Shown: piece by piece, positions 45,230-58,921 of the stretch
Layout of the letters: each line of letters starts with the position of its first letter
How positions within the stretch are numbered: the first letter of the stretch is position 1
From: Shewanella morhuae
GTDB taxonomy: Bacteria > Pseudomonadota > Gammaproteobacteria > Enterobacterales > Shewanellaceae
Reading direction: 5' to 3'
DNA: 64,000 nucleotides
Assembly: GCF_900156405.1 (NCBI RefSeq)
Contig: NZ_FTNN01000008.1
Location: 124,001-188,000, forward strand
Program-made: the position numbers and the translations under genes
The notes under the pieces: generated by a model
Database searches by the model: none
What the model saw: the letters and a program-made list of their open reading frames with translations, nothing else
Told to the model about the DNA's origin: nothing

Positions 45230-46801
45230 TTGAGCCGAGAAGAACAATATCTACAAAATGCCAAGGCCTACTTTGCTTCACAGCAATTTTCATCCGCGGG
45301 TATGTATGCGCGTAAGGTTATTCGTCGCCAACCTCATAACCTAGATGCATTATTGATTTTGGCGGAGCTTGCATTTAAAGCCAGTGATTTCAAAGATGCA
45401 GAATATAAATTTGATGCTATTTTAACACTCGATCCCAACTTTGAGCGTGCGCTGAGAGGTAAATTGCATTTACTCGAAGTAAGACAACGTTATTTTGAAC
45501 AAGTTGATATGCTTAATCGTCTTATTACTCTCTTTCCTGATGAGTTAGAGCTGCAATTTAAGCAAGGTATGGCAGCATTACAGACTGGCAATATGGCATT
45601 GGCAATCGACAAGTTAACGCTTTGTACCGTGAGCCATTATAACCATTCTGCGGTAAAATTAAATTTAGGGCATATTTATAAAGCAACCGGTAATACGCAG
45701 CTCGCTACGGATTTTTATCACCAATTTATCATCGAAAACCCAGATAAAATGGCTACCGGATTTTGGAGTCTAGCGGATCTAAAAAATTATACATTTTCAG
45801 AAAGTGATAAATCGGTAGTTATCTCAGCCTTAAATTCTCCATCGCTGTCAGATGCGAGTCGAGCGTTATTGCTGTACACCATGAATCGGATTTATGAGCA
45901 GTCAAATCAGCATCAATTAGCGTTTGAGGCGATGGCACACGCGAATAAATTGTTGGCGCCACTAAAGCCATTTAAAAAATCTTCATTTATTAATATTGTG
46001 CAGTCACTGCGACATACAGAACTGACGGCACGGAAAGTTGTTGCTGAACAAATAGTGCCTATTTTTATTGTCGGCATGCCTCGTTCTGGTACCACGTTAG
46101 TCGAGCAGATCCTTGCGTGTCATAGCTTAATAGGTGCTACGGACGAGCTACCTTATATAGAAAGAATTGCGTTAACACTTGAACAAACTGGCGGCTACGC
46201 CAAGCAGTTGGCACATTTGAGCCAAGAGAAAATCAATCAATATCAGCAAGAATATTTGCAACAATCGGCGCAGTATTTTTCAACAGTTCCTGATTATGTT
46301 ATTGATAAAAACCCTAATAACTTTCTCCATATTGGTTTAATTAAAACCCTTTTTCCACAAGCTAAAATTATTAATGTGATTCGACATACGACGGATAATG
46401 CGTTGAGTGTGTTTAAACAATACTTTAGCTTTGGACATGATTATTCCTACTCGTTAGAGAACATCAAAGTCTATTGGGAGAATTACCTAACACTAATGGA
46501 ACATTGGGATAGTCAATTTCCGCAGGATATTTATCATCTCAGTTTTGAGAAACTGGTCATTCAGCCTGATGATGAGATACCTAAGTTACTCGGCTATTGT
46601 GGTGTTGATTTTGAAACTGCTTGCCTGCATTTTTATCAATCGACACGGCCGGTTTTAACCCCGAGTGCAAGCCAAGTTAGACAACCCATGAATACTAAAG
46701 CAATAGGTCAATGCGAAAAATATCAAGCATTTATGGGGCAAGATTATCTCGATTTTGAACAGATTAATATTAACGTTCGCCATCGTTTATTAGGTCAGTA
46801 A
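45230..46801 (+). CDS. TPR-domain sulfotransferase
   Basis: A 523-residue fusion: tetratricopeptide repeats in the N-terminal half (about 1-240, with RREEQ-like helices and the pattern of AEYKFDAILTLDPN then ALQTGNMALAIDKL) and a sulfotransferase domain (about 275-520). The 5'-phosphosulfate loop reads FIVGMPRSGTTLVEQIL (282-290 core), K360 with NPNNFLHIG follows, and the 3'-phosphate site is VIRHTTDNALSVF (R385, S393). Such TPR-sulfotransferases resemble protein-tyrosine sulfotransferases, so a protein target is likely but unknown. No signal peptide. It starts at TTG with a poor ribosome site, so start is uncertain. Converges on the hydroxylase gene. Confidence 0.87.
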   Translation: MSREEQYLQNAKAYFASQQFSSAGMYARKVIRRQPHNLDALLILAELAFKASDFKDAEYKFDAILTLDPNFERALRGKLHLLEVRQRYFEQVDMLNRLITLFPDELELQFKQGMAALQTGNMALAIDKLTLCTVSHYNHSAVKLNLGHIYKATGNTQLATDFYHQFIIENPDKMATGFWSLADLKNYTFSESDKSVVISALNSPSLSDASRALLLYTMNRIYEQSNQHQLAFEAMAHANKLLAPLKPFKKSSFINIVQSLRHTELTARKVVAEQIVPIFIVGMPRSGTTLVEQILACHSLIGATDELPYIERIALTLEQTGGYAKQLAHLSQEKINQYQQEYLQQSAQYFSTVPDYVIDKNPNNFLHIGLIKTLFPQAKIINVIRHTTDNALSVFKQYFSFGHDYSYSLENIKVYWENYLTLMEHWDSQFPQDIYHLSFEKLVIQPDDEIPKLLGYCGVDFETACLHFYQSTRPVLTPSASQVRQPMNTKAIGQCEKYQAFMGQDYLDFEQININVRHRLLGQ

Positions 46802-46809
46802 AACTAATA

Positions 46810-46835
46810 GAAAAGGGCTTGTTAACGCCCTTTTC
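46810..46835. terminator. Bidirectional terminator inside the sulfotransferase cluster
   Basis: GAAAAGGGC/GCCCTTTTC with an eight-base loop and T-rich 3' ends on both strands, between convergent genes. Confidence 0.75.
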
Positions 46836-46846
46836 TTAATCCAAAA

Positions 46847-47944
46847 CTAGGTTATTTTTCCATGGCAGTTTTTATATTTATCGCCAGAACCACAGTGGCA
46901 TGGGCTATTCCGAGTTAATCCGATAGGGATCCCAGTAGTTGTACCAATCCGCTTGTCGGGTAATGGCGTGTCCATCGATTTTTCAACACTAATAGTATGT
47001 TGTGGCGCCAGTGCTACATTCATTGATGGGCCTATTATTAACTGCGCCAAAATTTTAACTGCTGAAGTACCATTTGAAATAAACACTTCTTTGTCATACT
47101 GACTTGCTTGCTTCAGTGTTTCATCTCGTAAATGATGAAATAAAGGCCAGCCAGTGTTTTCTTCACCATATAAGAACCATAACTCGCGCCAATCAGCGAC
47201 AAATCCCTTTAACAATTGGCTAAATAATGCTTTTATTGGCGTAGTATTTAGCTGACAAGATTGCACGTCAGCTACTAAGTCATTGACTAACAATTCGACT
47301 TCGCCTGGTGACATGATGATTTGGTAATTATGTTTTTCAGTACGAATATTAACGGTGTGCTGCGGTTGATAGTGAGTGAACTTAGCTGACGTCGCAATCT
47401 GTTCATCCATTTGCTCAACCATGGCCCAAAAACGACTTGAACCCGCAAAGTCTACGACTAAATGAATGCGAGTTTGGTCGCTGTTGTTTTCAACTTTATG
47501 AAATTTCCATGAATCAAAAATCCAACAGTCTCCTGCCGCCATATGTACGCGCTTATCATTACATTGGAACACTACATCTTCAGTCGTTACGATGGGAATA
47601 TGCACTCTGACGCGCTTATACCAGTGATGGTTAATATCTGAATGTAAAGGCACTTCACATCCTGAATCTAATCGCATTAATCGAGTGCGGCCAATCACCT
47701 CGCCAAATGAGGCAATGACTTGCTGCAGGTATTCGCACCGCAGCAATGCCGATGTTGGTAACATGGCACCCTTAAAATCATTGTTGAATTCACCATTGAC
47801 GGAAATTAGTGGTATTGCCGAATTTCCCGCAAAATTTTCATGGTGTGGTACCCATTCAGCATCGGTAAATTGTGCTATTTCTTGTTGCATTCTTGCTACA
47901 TCAAACTGCAGCGGAAGTCGGTAAAATTCACGTTTAAGTTTCAT
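46847..47944 (-). CDS. Aspartyl/asparaginyl beta-hydroxylase-like protein with SEC-C tail
   Basis: A 365-residue protein. The N-terminal 170 residues are an Asp/Asn beta-hydroxylase-type 2OG-Fe(II) domain: H101-S-D103 (PLHSDINHHWYK), H149 (WKFHKVEN) and R159 (TRIHLVVD) are the expected iron and 2-oxoglutarate ligands. The middle (about 190-330) is unrecognised. The last 20 residues form a SEC-C zinc motif: NSPCHCGSGDKYKNCH (C349, C351, C360, H361). In other proteins SEC-C binds zinc and proteins or nucleic acid. Its ATG lies just 25 bases after the stop of the sulfotransferase gene upstream, so they are probably co-transcribed. Substrate unknown. Confidence 0.82.
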   Translation of the reverse strand: MKLKREFYRLPLQFDVARMQQEIAQFTDAEWVPHHENFAGNSAIPLISVNGEFNNDFKGAMLPTSALLRCEYLQQVIASFGEVIGRTRLMRLDSGCEVPLHSDINHHWYKRVRVHIPIVTTEDVVFQCNDKRVHMAAGDCWIFDSWKFHKVENNSDQTRIHLVVDFAGSSRFWAMVEQMDEQIATSAKFTHYQPQHTVNIRTEKHNYQIIMSPGEVELLVNDLVADVQSCQLNTTPIKALFSQLLKGFVADWRELWFLYGEENTGWPLFHHLRDETLKQASQYDKEVFISNGTSAVKILAQLIIGPSMNVALAPQHTISVEKSMDTPLPDKRIGTTTGIPIGLTRNSPCHCGSGDKYKNCHGKIT

Positions 47945-47969
47945 TATTATTATCTCGTCATCTTACCGG

Positions 47970-48968
47970 TTAAATAAATGTGCCATGGCAATGTTTATAA
48001 CGCTTGCCCGAATGGCATGGGCACAACGCATTTCGACTTATGTCCTGATATAACACTTTGGGATGAATTGACTCTTGATGGTCCTTTAGCGTAATGCCTT
48101 CCTCAGATAATGGTTCAATTGCTCGCTCTACTAGTAATTGATTAATTTGTCTTAAAGTCGATTTAATCTTGGGAAATACATGTTGTATTGCAGCTGCATT
48201 AGTAAGCCATTTATTGGGTGTCGGCGCTGAAACGGTATATCGAGAGTAGGGTAAGCTAGTTGCACAAATTTGCTGGAATGAGCTATCAAAGGGAATATCA
48301 CAAAACTGGCAAATCGCGGCCAGTTGCTGGCTAGGTTTCGCCACTAAATCAGCATAAGTTAATAGGTGCCAACGGGATTTAGGCAGCTTGAGCAAACTTG
48401 CCATGATGGCATCATTTGCCTGCTGCCACTGAAACGCGGCGATTTCCTGTTGCGTGTTGCCTTTTTGCTGCGCCCAATTCGCTGGCAGTAATAAAGACCA
48501 ATCACCAAATCCTGGTAATTGGGGATATGTTACAAAGCGATTAGAGCGCCATGCTTCCATGATACTACTGATATTTTCTTTAGGATCTCTGACTAAATAG
48601 ATAAACAAGGCATCAGGAAATACTTGGTTTAAAAAGTCGATACGTAAACTGTTTTTAGGGGTCTTTTCTAAAAAGCGTATGGGCGCATCAGACAATGAAA
48701 CACCAGAGCCGTCTGCGTGGCGCAGTTGTGCAGTAAACCCTTCTTGCAACTGTTGAATAATATCTGTCGTTGCATCTTCTTGATTTAACGCATTGGAGTG
48801 AAAACCACGTATTGCTACATTTAATTCAGGAATCGTTTCAATAACAGCATGGCTTTCGCCGCCTATCGTACATAGAGCGGTATTCTGGGACAGCACTTCA
48901 AAGAGCAAGGTACTACCAGAGCGAGGCGCAGACAGAATAATTATGGGGCGATCAAAACAAGCACTCAA
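47970..48968 (-). CDS. Sulfotransferase with SEC-C tail
   Basis: A 332-residue PAPS-dependent sulfotransferase. 5'-phosphosulfate loop ILSAPRSGSTLLFEVLS (about 11-27); conserved FLEKTPKNSLRI (99-110); 3'-phosphate site YLVRDPKENISSI (R127, S134/S135). The C-terminal SEC-C zinc motif ALCPCHSGKRYKHCH has C316, C318, C327 and H328, and closely resembles that on the hydroxylase encoded next. The gene is first in a two-gene minus-strand operon. No signal peptide. The acceptor could be a protein, lipid or metabolite; nothing in the sequence tells which. Confidence 0.87.
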   Translation of the reverse strand: MSACFDRPIIILSAPRSGSTLLFEVLSQNTALCTIGGESHAVIETIPELNVAIRGFHSNALNQEDATTDIIQQLQEGFTAQLRHADGSGVSLSDAPIRFLEKTPKNSLRIDFLNQVFPDALFIYLVRDPKENISSIMEAWRSNRFVTYPQLPGFGDWSLLLPANWAQQKGNTQQEIAAFQWQQANDAIMASLLKLPKSRWHLLTYADLVAKPSQQLAAICQFCDIPFDSSFQQICATSLPYSRYTVSAPTPNKWLTNAAAIQHVFPKIKSTLRQINQLLVERAIEPLSEEGITLKDHQESIHPKVLYQDISRNALCPCHSGKRYKHCHGTFI

Positions 48969-49448
48969 TCGTGTTACTCCGTATATAACAATTTGGCTAC
49001 AGCATACAGGAACACGGTTTTGACTTCAAAATACCAAGTTAAGATGTTGGCATCGTCCTTTTTATAAAATGTTCGGTTAAGCAAGATTTTTTATCGTCAA
49101 TAATGCAGAGGGATTGATGGCGGGTAACTAAACACGGTTAATGGATTTTCTGTTTTACCTTTAGATATATATGGTTAGGTTTGTGCGGTGGGGCAGGGTG
49201 TCGGCTTTTTCTCATCAGGTGGCTTCAAGCTGGCCGTTAATTTGCTAAGACAATAATACAATCTTGGCTAGCCCGATAATCGTATGCTAAAAAACTCATC
49301 TTATGCGCACGCAAAAACAAAGCTTTGATGAGTAATTAAATCAAATCAGTTGCAAATAATTAACAAAGATGCCGCTCAGAATAGTGAGCGGCATTTGTTT
49401 TAATGCTGTTTTATTTTCAACTTGTCACAGACGAATGCGCTATGTGTA
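48969..49448. other. 480-base noncoding interval before roxA
   Basis: No reading frame, repeat or promoter I can support, except the hairpin at 49369-49394. A pair of complementary heptamers (ACTCATC and GATGAGT near 49295-49333) is too weak to interpret. Confidence 0.4.
49369..49394 (-). terminator. Possible terminator of roxA
   Basis: Ten-base perfect stem ATGCCGCTCA/TGAGCGGCAT with a six-base loop; the minus-strand T-tract is interrupted (CTTTGTTA). Confidence 0.5.
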
Positions 49449-50603
49449 TTACTCTTCGCTATCGTTTAAGTCGCTATCACTTAAGTAATAAAAACCTTGA
49501 TTGATGAGTTTCAATAGTAAGGTTTGGACCTCTTCGTGCTGACATAGCTCTGTTGCTTCATCGGCGTTTAAGCTCACTTTATCGCTTAATAGCGTGATGA
49601 TATCTGCTGGTGTATTTAGCAGCTCATACACTTCACCATTGATGAATAATCGCGGCACGGAGTCATTTTCAAGGCGCAATACTTTCAAACCACCAATACG
49701 GCTGACGCCTGCACCTTGGGCAAACGCATCTTGCAAATCTTCAATGCTGTAAGCTTCTTCGCCTTCACACAAATCAAGCTCGAAACGGTTCTGGCTCAGT
49801 AGTTTACCTAACACGATTTGGTAGCTATTGGGATCTTGGCTCAGCTCGCTCAAGAGTGACATGATACCCACTTGATGATCTTGGCTGACGATACCGGCTG
49901 AACTCGGTTCAGTTTGCGAGGTGAAACGTTGCTGACCTAAGTTATTATCGAGCAGGTAATCGGCGACTTCACTGACCAATTCTTGCTGGCTTGGTGCACG
50001 GAAACCAATCGAGTAACTCATTGCTACTGTCAGAGTTTCACCGCAATGCGGGAAACCAGGCGGAATATAAAGCATGTCGCCTTTTTCTAGCACCACATCG
50101 ATAATTGGCGTGAAGTCTTCAACCAGCGGCGAGTTGGGATTGCCACCACGGCGTTGTTGCGGCGTGTTGTCGCCCACAGTCCAGCGACGCTGACCTTCGC
50201 CTTGAATAATAAATACATCGTAGTTATCAACATGTGGGCCCACACCGCCACTTGGGGTGGCAAAAGATGCCATCAAGTCATCAAAGCGCCAGTCTGGTAA
50301 AAAGCGTAGCGCTTCAACCAATGGCTGGGAATCGGGATACCAATGGTTGACCGCTTGCACTAATAATTGCCAATGGGTTTCACCATAGTTGTCGTAATCT
50401 TCAAACGGGCCTTGCACCACTTCCCAGTTATCATCTTTAGTGACAACGATACGTGAGGAGATTTCTTCTTCACAGGCCAGACCTGCTAATTCATCGGCGC
50501 TGATCGGATCTTCAAACTGCGGGAAAGCATTTTTGATTAGCAGAGGTTTCTTTTGCCAGTACTCACTAAGAAACTGGGCGATATCGAGATTAAGTGTATA
50601 CAT
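49449..50603 (-). CDS. roxA: Ribosomal protein L16 arginine 3-hydroxylase (cupin/JmjC oxygenase)
   Basis: 2OG-Fe(II) oxygenase of the JmjC/cupin_4 fold (E. coli YcfD) that hydroxylates an arginine of ribosomal protein L16. From the ATG at 50603 it has 384 residues, and the iron ligands fall at H124, D126 (GPHVDNYD) and H186 (PGFPHCGE), one off from the E. coli positions H125, D127 and H187, which supports this start. A longer frame to a GTG at 50624 runs into the purB terminator stem. A C-terminal winged-helix-like domain follows. Third oxygenase gene of this window. Confidence 0.92.
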   Translation of the reverse strand: MYTLNLDIAQFLSEYWQKKPLLIKNAFPQFEDPISADELAGLACEEEISSRIVVTKDDNWEVVQGPFEDYDNYGETHWQLLVQAVNHWYPDSQPLVEALRFLPDWRFDDLMASFATPSGGVGPHVDNYDVFIIQGEGQRRWTVGDNTPQQRRGGNPNSPLVEDFTPIIDVVLEKGDMLYIPPGFPHCGETLTVAMSYSIGFRAPSQQELVSEVADYLLDNNLGQQRFTSQTEPSSAGIVSQDHQVGIMSLLSELSQDPNSYQIVLGKLLSQNRFELDLCEGEEAYSIEDLQDAFAQGAGVSRIGGLKVLRLENDSVPRLFINGEVYELLNTPADIITLLSDKVSLNADEATELCQHEEVQTLLLKLINQGFYYLSDSDLNDSEE

Positions 50604-50613
50604 AGTGTTAAAA

Positions 50614-50647
50614 AAGGCGACCACATCGCGAAGATGTGAGTCGCCTT
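50614..50647 (-). terminator. Intrinsic terminator of purB
   Basis: On the minus strand AAGGCGAC-T-CACATC pairs with GATGTG-GTCGCCTT around TTCGC (one bulged base) and is followed by a T-run. It separates purB from roxA, ending 10 bases before the roxA ATG. Confidence 0.8.
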
Positions 50648-50703
50648 AATCCTTATTTCTGTTTATGAAAGAGTATTGTCCATCGCCAATTTCAGTTAAA
50701 AAC

Positions 50704-52721
<2,018 letters not shown>

Positions 52722-52724
52722 GCT

Positions 52725-53843
52725 TTATCCTCGGATCAGTTGATCTATGATGCCGCCACCTAGGCAGACTTCACCATCATAAAATACCGCAGATTGCCCA
52801 GGCGTTACCGCCGCAACAGGCTCATCGAATATGACTTTTAAGGTGTGTTCATCGCTGTAGGTCAGTGTACAAGGCACGTCTTGTTGGCGATAACGGGTTT
52901 TCACTACGATATGGCAGCCATCGACGGGGCCGGTTCTATCTACCCAATGCAGTTGATTAACCGTCATACCCGTAGACATTAAACGAGGGTGGTGTCCGCC
53001 TTGACCCACGATCAATACATTGCGTTCAAGATCTTTATCAACCACATACCATGGGTCGTCATTGCTATCTTTCATACCGCCGATACCTAAGCCTTTACGT
53101 TGGCCTAAGGTGTGATACATCAGCCCTTGGTGGGTGCCGATGATTTCGCCTTCTGGGGTTTCGATATTGCCCGGCTGCGCTGGTAAATAAGTACCTAAGA
53201 ATTCAGTAAATTTACGCTCACCGATAAAGCAGATGCCAGTGCTGTCTTTTTTATCATGGGTAATTAAGCCCATTTTTTTAGCAATCTCACGCACTTCATG
53301 TTTTTCGAGTTCACCCACAGGGAACAGACTACGAGCCACTTGCTCGTGGCTGAGCGTGTAAAGGAAATAGCTTTGATCTTTATTGCCATCAACGCCGCGC
53401 AGCATTTGCGTACTGCCATCGCTATTGTCTCGGCGGCGCACATAGTGGCCCATGGCGATGTAATCGGCGTCGAGGATTTCGTCAGCAAATTCTAAAAATG
53501 CCTTAAATTTAATTTCTTTGTTGCACATGATATCGGGATTTGGTGTGCGGCCCGCTTTGTATTCGGCGAGGAAATACTCAAACACATTGTCCCAATATTC
53601 GGCAGCAAAATTCACTGTGTGAAGCTTAATTCCGAGTTTATCGCATACGGCTTGGGCATCTTTTAAATCATCAGCGGCGGCACAATACTCGCTATTATCA
53701 TCTTCTTCCCAGTTCTTCATGAAAAGGCCTTCAACCTGATAGCCTTGCTGCATAAGCAAATAAGCTGAAACAGATGAATCTACACCGCCAGACATGCCGA
53801 CAATGACTTTTTTTCCTGTATGAGTGGGTTCGATTGATGTCAT
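52725..53843 (-). CDS. mnmA: tRNA-specific 2-thiouridylase
   Basis: Adds sulfur to U34 of tRNAs for Lys, Glu and Gln. 372 residues from the ATG at 53843. The PP-loop [18 protein letters not shown] is at the N-terminus; catalytic cysteines lie in [12 protein letters not shown] and [12 protein letters not shown], and RKGLGIGG follows. An in-frame ATG five codons upstream (53858) has no ribosome site; AGGA precedes the chosen ATG, though only three bases away. First of mnmA-hflD-purB. Confidence 0.96.
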   Translation of the reverse strand: MTSIEPTHTGKKVIVGMSGGVDSSVSAYLLMQQGYQVEGLFMKNWEEDDNSEYCAAADDLKDAQAVCDKLGIKLHTVNFAAEYWDNVFEYFLAEYKAGRTPNPDIMCNKEIKFKAFLEFADEILDADYIAMGHYVRRRDNSDGSTQMLRGVDGNKDQSYFLYTLSHEQVARSLFPVGELEKHEVREIAKKMGLITHDKKDSTGICFIGERKFTEFLGTYLPAQPGNIETPEGEIIGTHQGLMYHTLGQRKGLGIGGMKDSNDDPWYVVDKDLERNVLIVGQGGHHPRLMSTGMTVNQLHWVDRTGPVDGCHIVVKTRYRQQDVPCTLTYSDEHTLKVIFDEPVAAVTPGQSAVFYDGEVCLGGGIIDQLIRG

Positions 53844-54094
53844 AAATCCTAAAACCATTGAGTATGTGTGTTGGTTAGGTGGCTAAATTTAAACTGCGCA
53901 ATAGCACGTGTAACAAAAATGCTTAACCTAACTGAAAAATATGGGTGAAAAATGTATGTAGTGCGAGCAGTTATTAAAATCCGCATTTACGGCCGACGAC
54001 TCACATTTTTGGCTGACTATTTAGTCACGTTGAGACCGACAGGCACTAGCACATGCATAAGTTTAACGAGCACTTTATGCGGGGCAGTATTCTA

Positions 54095-54589
54095 TCACGC
54101 CTTACTCGCTTGGGCTATCGTGAGGCGGTCACTATTAAGTAAGCTGAGGGGGTAACTTTGGCCTATTTGCACGTTATTAAGATAGTCTTTTAGGCAATCG
54201 AGTACCAAGGGACTGCGTAGTAAAGATTGCTGCGCTTCAATTTGAGTAAAACTCAACCAATGTGCACTATGGATAGCTTTGTCTTGCGGTGTGGGTGAGG
54301 GCATATCATTAAGCTGCACGAAAAAGGTAAAGCGCACAAAGGCTAAGTCTTCACTGGCGCTAAATTGATAGATACCGACGAGCCCTTGGGGCTTGAGTGA
54401 TAACCCCGTTTCTTCAAATACTTCACGCTCACAGGCTTGAATTATGCTTTCATTCGCTTCTAAGTGACCCGCTGGCTGATTAAAGCGCTGCTCGCCATCA
54501 ATCCACTCTTCTACCATGAGATATTTGTCCTGTGACGTTGCATGAATAATACAAGCGACAGTCACATTGGGTTTATATCTTTGACTCAT
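54095..54589 (-). CDS. nudJ: Nudix hydrolase, phosphatase NudJ
   Basis: A 164-residue Nudix phosphohydrolase; E. coli NudJ acts on HMP-pyrophosphate and nucleoside di/triphosphates. Nudix box GHLEANESIIQACEREVFEETGL fits GX5EX7REUXEEXGU (about 42-64), and WIDGEQRFNQPAG is the typical lead-in. Between rluE and mnmA in the same strand as in E. coli, which supports the name over generic Nudix. A 236-base gap separates it from mnmA. Confidence 0.9.
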   Translation of the reverse strand: MSQRYKPNVTVACIIHATSQDKYLMVEEWIDGEQRFNQPAGHLEANESIIQACEREVFEETGLSLKPQGLVGIYQFSASEDLAFVRFTFFVQLNDMPSPTPQDKAIHSAHWLSFTQIEAQQSLLRSPLVLDCLKDYLNNVQIGQSYPLSLLNSDRLTIAQASKA

Positions 54590-54635
54590 AGTGGCTCCTT
54601 TGAGTGGATTTCAGCAGCAAAAATATGACAGATAT

Positions 54636-55439
54636 TTAGACTTGATCACCGAGGCGAATACACTTGTGCTCACCTGACGGTAAATTATCTAGACTCCATT
54701 GACCTATTTTATAACGGATTAATCTTAAGGTCGGAAAACCGATATGTGCGGTCATGCGTCTAACTTGACGGTTACGGCCCTCATGGATTTGAATCTCTAA
54801 CCAAGTGGTTGGGATATTTTTACGTTCTCTTACTGGAGGATTACGTGGCCAAATATCGGGCGAGTCCATGATTTTGACTTTAGCGGGTAATGTCATACCA
54901 TCATTTAATTCAACACCTTGACGTAATTTTGTTAGCACATCTTCGCTTGGAACACCTTCTACTTGCACCCAATAAATTTTAAAGGTTTTCTTTTTCGGCT
55001 CAGTCAGTCTTGCTTGTAATTGCCCATCATTGGTGAGCAGTAATAAGCCTTCACTGTCTCGGTCTAAGCGGCCTGCGGCATATACATCAGCGATAGGAAT
55101 ATAATCTTTTAGCGTTTTACGGCCCTGTTCATCGGTAAACTGGCAAAGTACGTCAAAAGGCTTATTAAACAGCACGATAACTGGCGCAATAGTTTGATTT
55201 ACGACCGGTTTAGCAGCGGCAACCGCACGACGATTAGGATTTTTGAACGGTTCTTTCTTTAAACTGCCATTAGCATTACGCGCCGGAAGTACTTTACTTT
55301 CAGCCACAGTGGCTCTGTTAGCTGAGCTTTTGTTAGTCGGCTTTGCCGAAGGCTTAGCAGGGGAGCCTGCACCAGTATTGGCACGTTTAGGTGATAACTT
55401 ATTTTTGTTGATACTTTTGCTAACAGGAGGTTGAGACAC
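54636..55439 (-). CDS. rluE: 23S rRNA pseudouridine synthase E with long basic N-terminus
   Basis: RsuA-family pseudouridine synthase that modifies U2457 of 23S rRNA in E. coli. The catalytic part (about 85-267) contains [32 protein letters not shown] with the catalytic aspartate, and [22 protein letters not shown]. Residues 1-80 are a Lys/Ala/Ser/Asn-rich, probably disordered extension absent from E. coli RluE (217 residues), which makes this one 267. Followed by nudJ after 46 bases; divergent from icd. Confidence 0.92.
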   Translation of the reverse strand: MSQPPVSKSINKNKLSPKRANTGAGSPAKPSAKPTNKSSANRATVAESKVLPARNANGSLKKEPFKNPNRRAVAAAKPVVNQTIAPVIVLFNKPFDVLCQFTDEQGRKTLKDYIPIADVYAAGRLDRDSEGLLLLTNDGQLQARLTEPKKKTFKIYWVQVEGVPSEDVLTKLRQGVELNDGMTLPAKVKIMDSPDIWPRNPPVRERKNIPTTWLEIQIHEGRNRQVRRMTAHIGFPTLRLIRYKIGQWSLDNLPSGEHKCIRLGDQV

Positions 55440-58022
<2,583 letters not shown>

Positions 58023-58042
58023 TTTTAACTGCGAAGATAACG

Positions 58043-58072
58043 AAAAAGGATCTGTAATGCAGATCCTTTTTT
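58043..58072 (+). terminator. Intrinsic terminator of icd
   Basis: AAAAAGGATCTG/CAGATCCTTTTT stem with a short loop, 20 bases after icd. Confidence 0.88.
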
Positions 58073-58116
58073 ATATGACCGGATGAAGCCGCAGTGGAAT
58101 ATTATGTGCACTAATA

Positions 58117-58145
58117 AAAAGGCAGGGATATATCCCTGCCTTTTA
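58117..58145 (-). terminator. Intrinsic terminator of the cold-shock gene
   Basis: AAAAGGCAGGGATA pairs perfectly with TATCCCTGCCTTTT; on the minus strand it is followed by TTATTAG. Confidence 0.85.
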
Positions 58146-58166
58146 GATCATTGGCCTCACCAAACG

Positions 58167-58373
58167 TTATTTTGTTGGTGAAATGGCTGACGCATGCATC
58201 CCTTTTGGGCCTGCTTCTACTTCAAAGTGAACTGGCTGGCCTGCTTTTAGAGTTCGATAGCCTTCCATTTCAATGGTAGAATAATGTGCAAAAACGTCCT
58301 CACCACCTTGATCAGGGCAAATAAACCCGAATCCTTTGGCGTTGTTGAACCATTTAACAGTTCCGCTTGCCAT
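58167..58373 (-). CDS. cspD: Cold-shock-domain protein, CspD-like
   Basis: A 68-residue single-stranded nucleic-acid-binding protein. RNP1 (KGFGFI) and RNP2 (DVFAHY) are visible, and the length and tail suit CspD (E. coli 74 residues) better than CspA. It is divergent from clpS, the same arrangement as cspD-clpS in E. coli. The 194 bases between starts must hold both promoters; on the csp side this allows a long leader. In E. coli CspD inhibits replication in stationary phase; that role here is inference. Confidence 0.88.
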   Translation of the reverse strand: MASGTVKWFNNAKGFGFICPDQGGEDVFAHYSTIEMEGYRTLKAGQPVHFEVEAGPKGMHASAISPTK

Positions 58374-58567
58374 ACTTCAACTTCCTTCTGTTGTTTACTT
58401 ACCAGTAAGATAGTAAAACTGCTGTAGACGGTTATTCTTTCACCGTCAGAACAACAGAATGTAAGGAGTAAAAGCGGAAGTCAAGCTAAAATTAACAAGT
58501 AAGCAACAACTAATTAATTTGATCGGAACAAATTGGAAGAGGCCAACACGAGAGGCTAGTATTAAAA

Positions 58568-58876
58568 ATGGCGAAGATAGGAAATATTGAACACGTTGAA
58601 GAACGTATCGAATCAGAGTTGATGCCACCTTCGATGTATAAGGTAGTACTCAATAACGATGATTACACACCAATGGATTTTGTGATTGAAGTTTTACAGG
58701 TTTTTTTTCGCAAGAATGAGCAGGAAGCGACCGATATTATGTTAATGATCCATCACCAAGGGAAAGGTATTTGCGGAATTTTCCCTTTTGGGATTGCAGA
58801 AACTAAGGTGATACAAGTAAATCAATTTGCAAGACAAAACCAACATCCGTTACTGTGTTCATTAGAGAAAGCATAA
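58568..58876 (+). CDS. clpS: ClpS, N-degron adaptor of ClpAP
   Basis: Adaptor that binds N-terminal Leu, Phe, Tyr or Trp and hands the protein to ClpA. 102 residues: a flexible N-terminal tail (1-25), then [12 protein letters not shown] with the conserved Asn/Asp pocket residues, HHQGKG with the pocket histidine, and GIAETKV. It is 45 bases from clpA, same transcript likely. The pair bpt-aat nearby makes its substrates. Confidence 0.96.
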   Translation: MAKIGNIEHVEERIESELMPPSMYKVVLNNDDYTPMDFVIEVLQVFFRKNEQEATDIMLMIHHQGKGICGIFPFGIAETKVIQVNQFARQNQHPLLCSLEKA

Positions 58877-58921
58877 AATCGCTTAACTCTGTAGTCTGTT
58901 GTTAATTTTTTGGGGGTGCTT

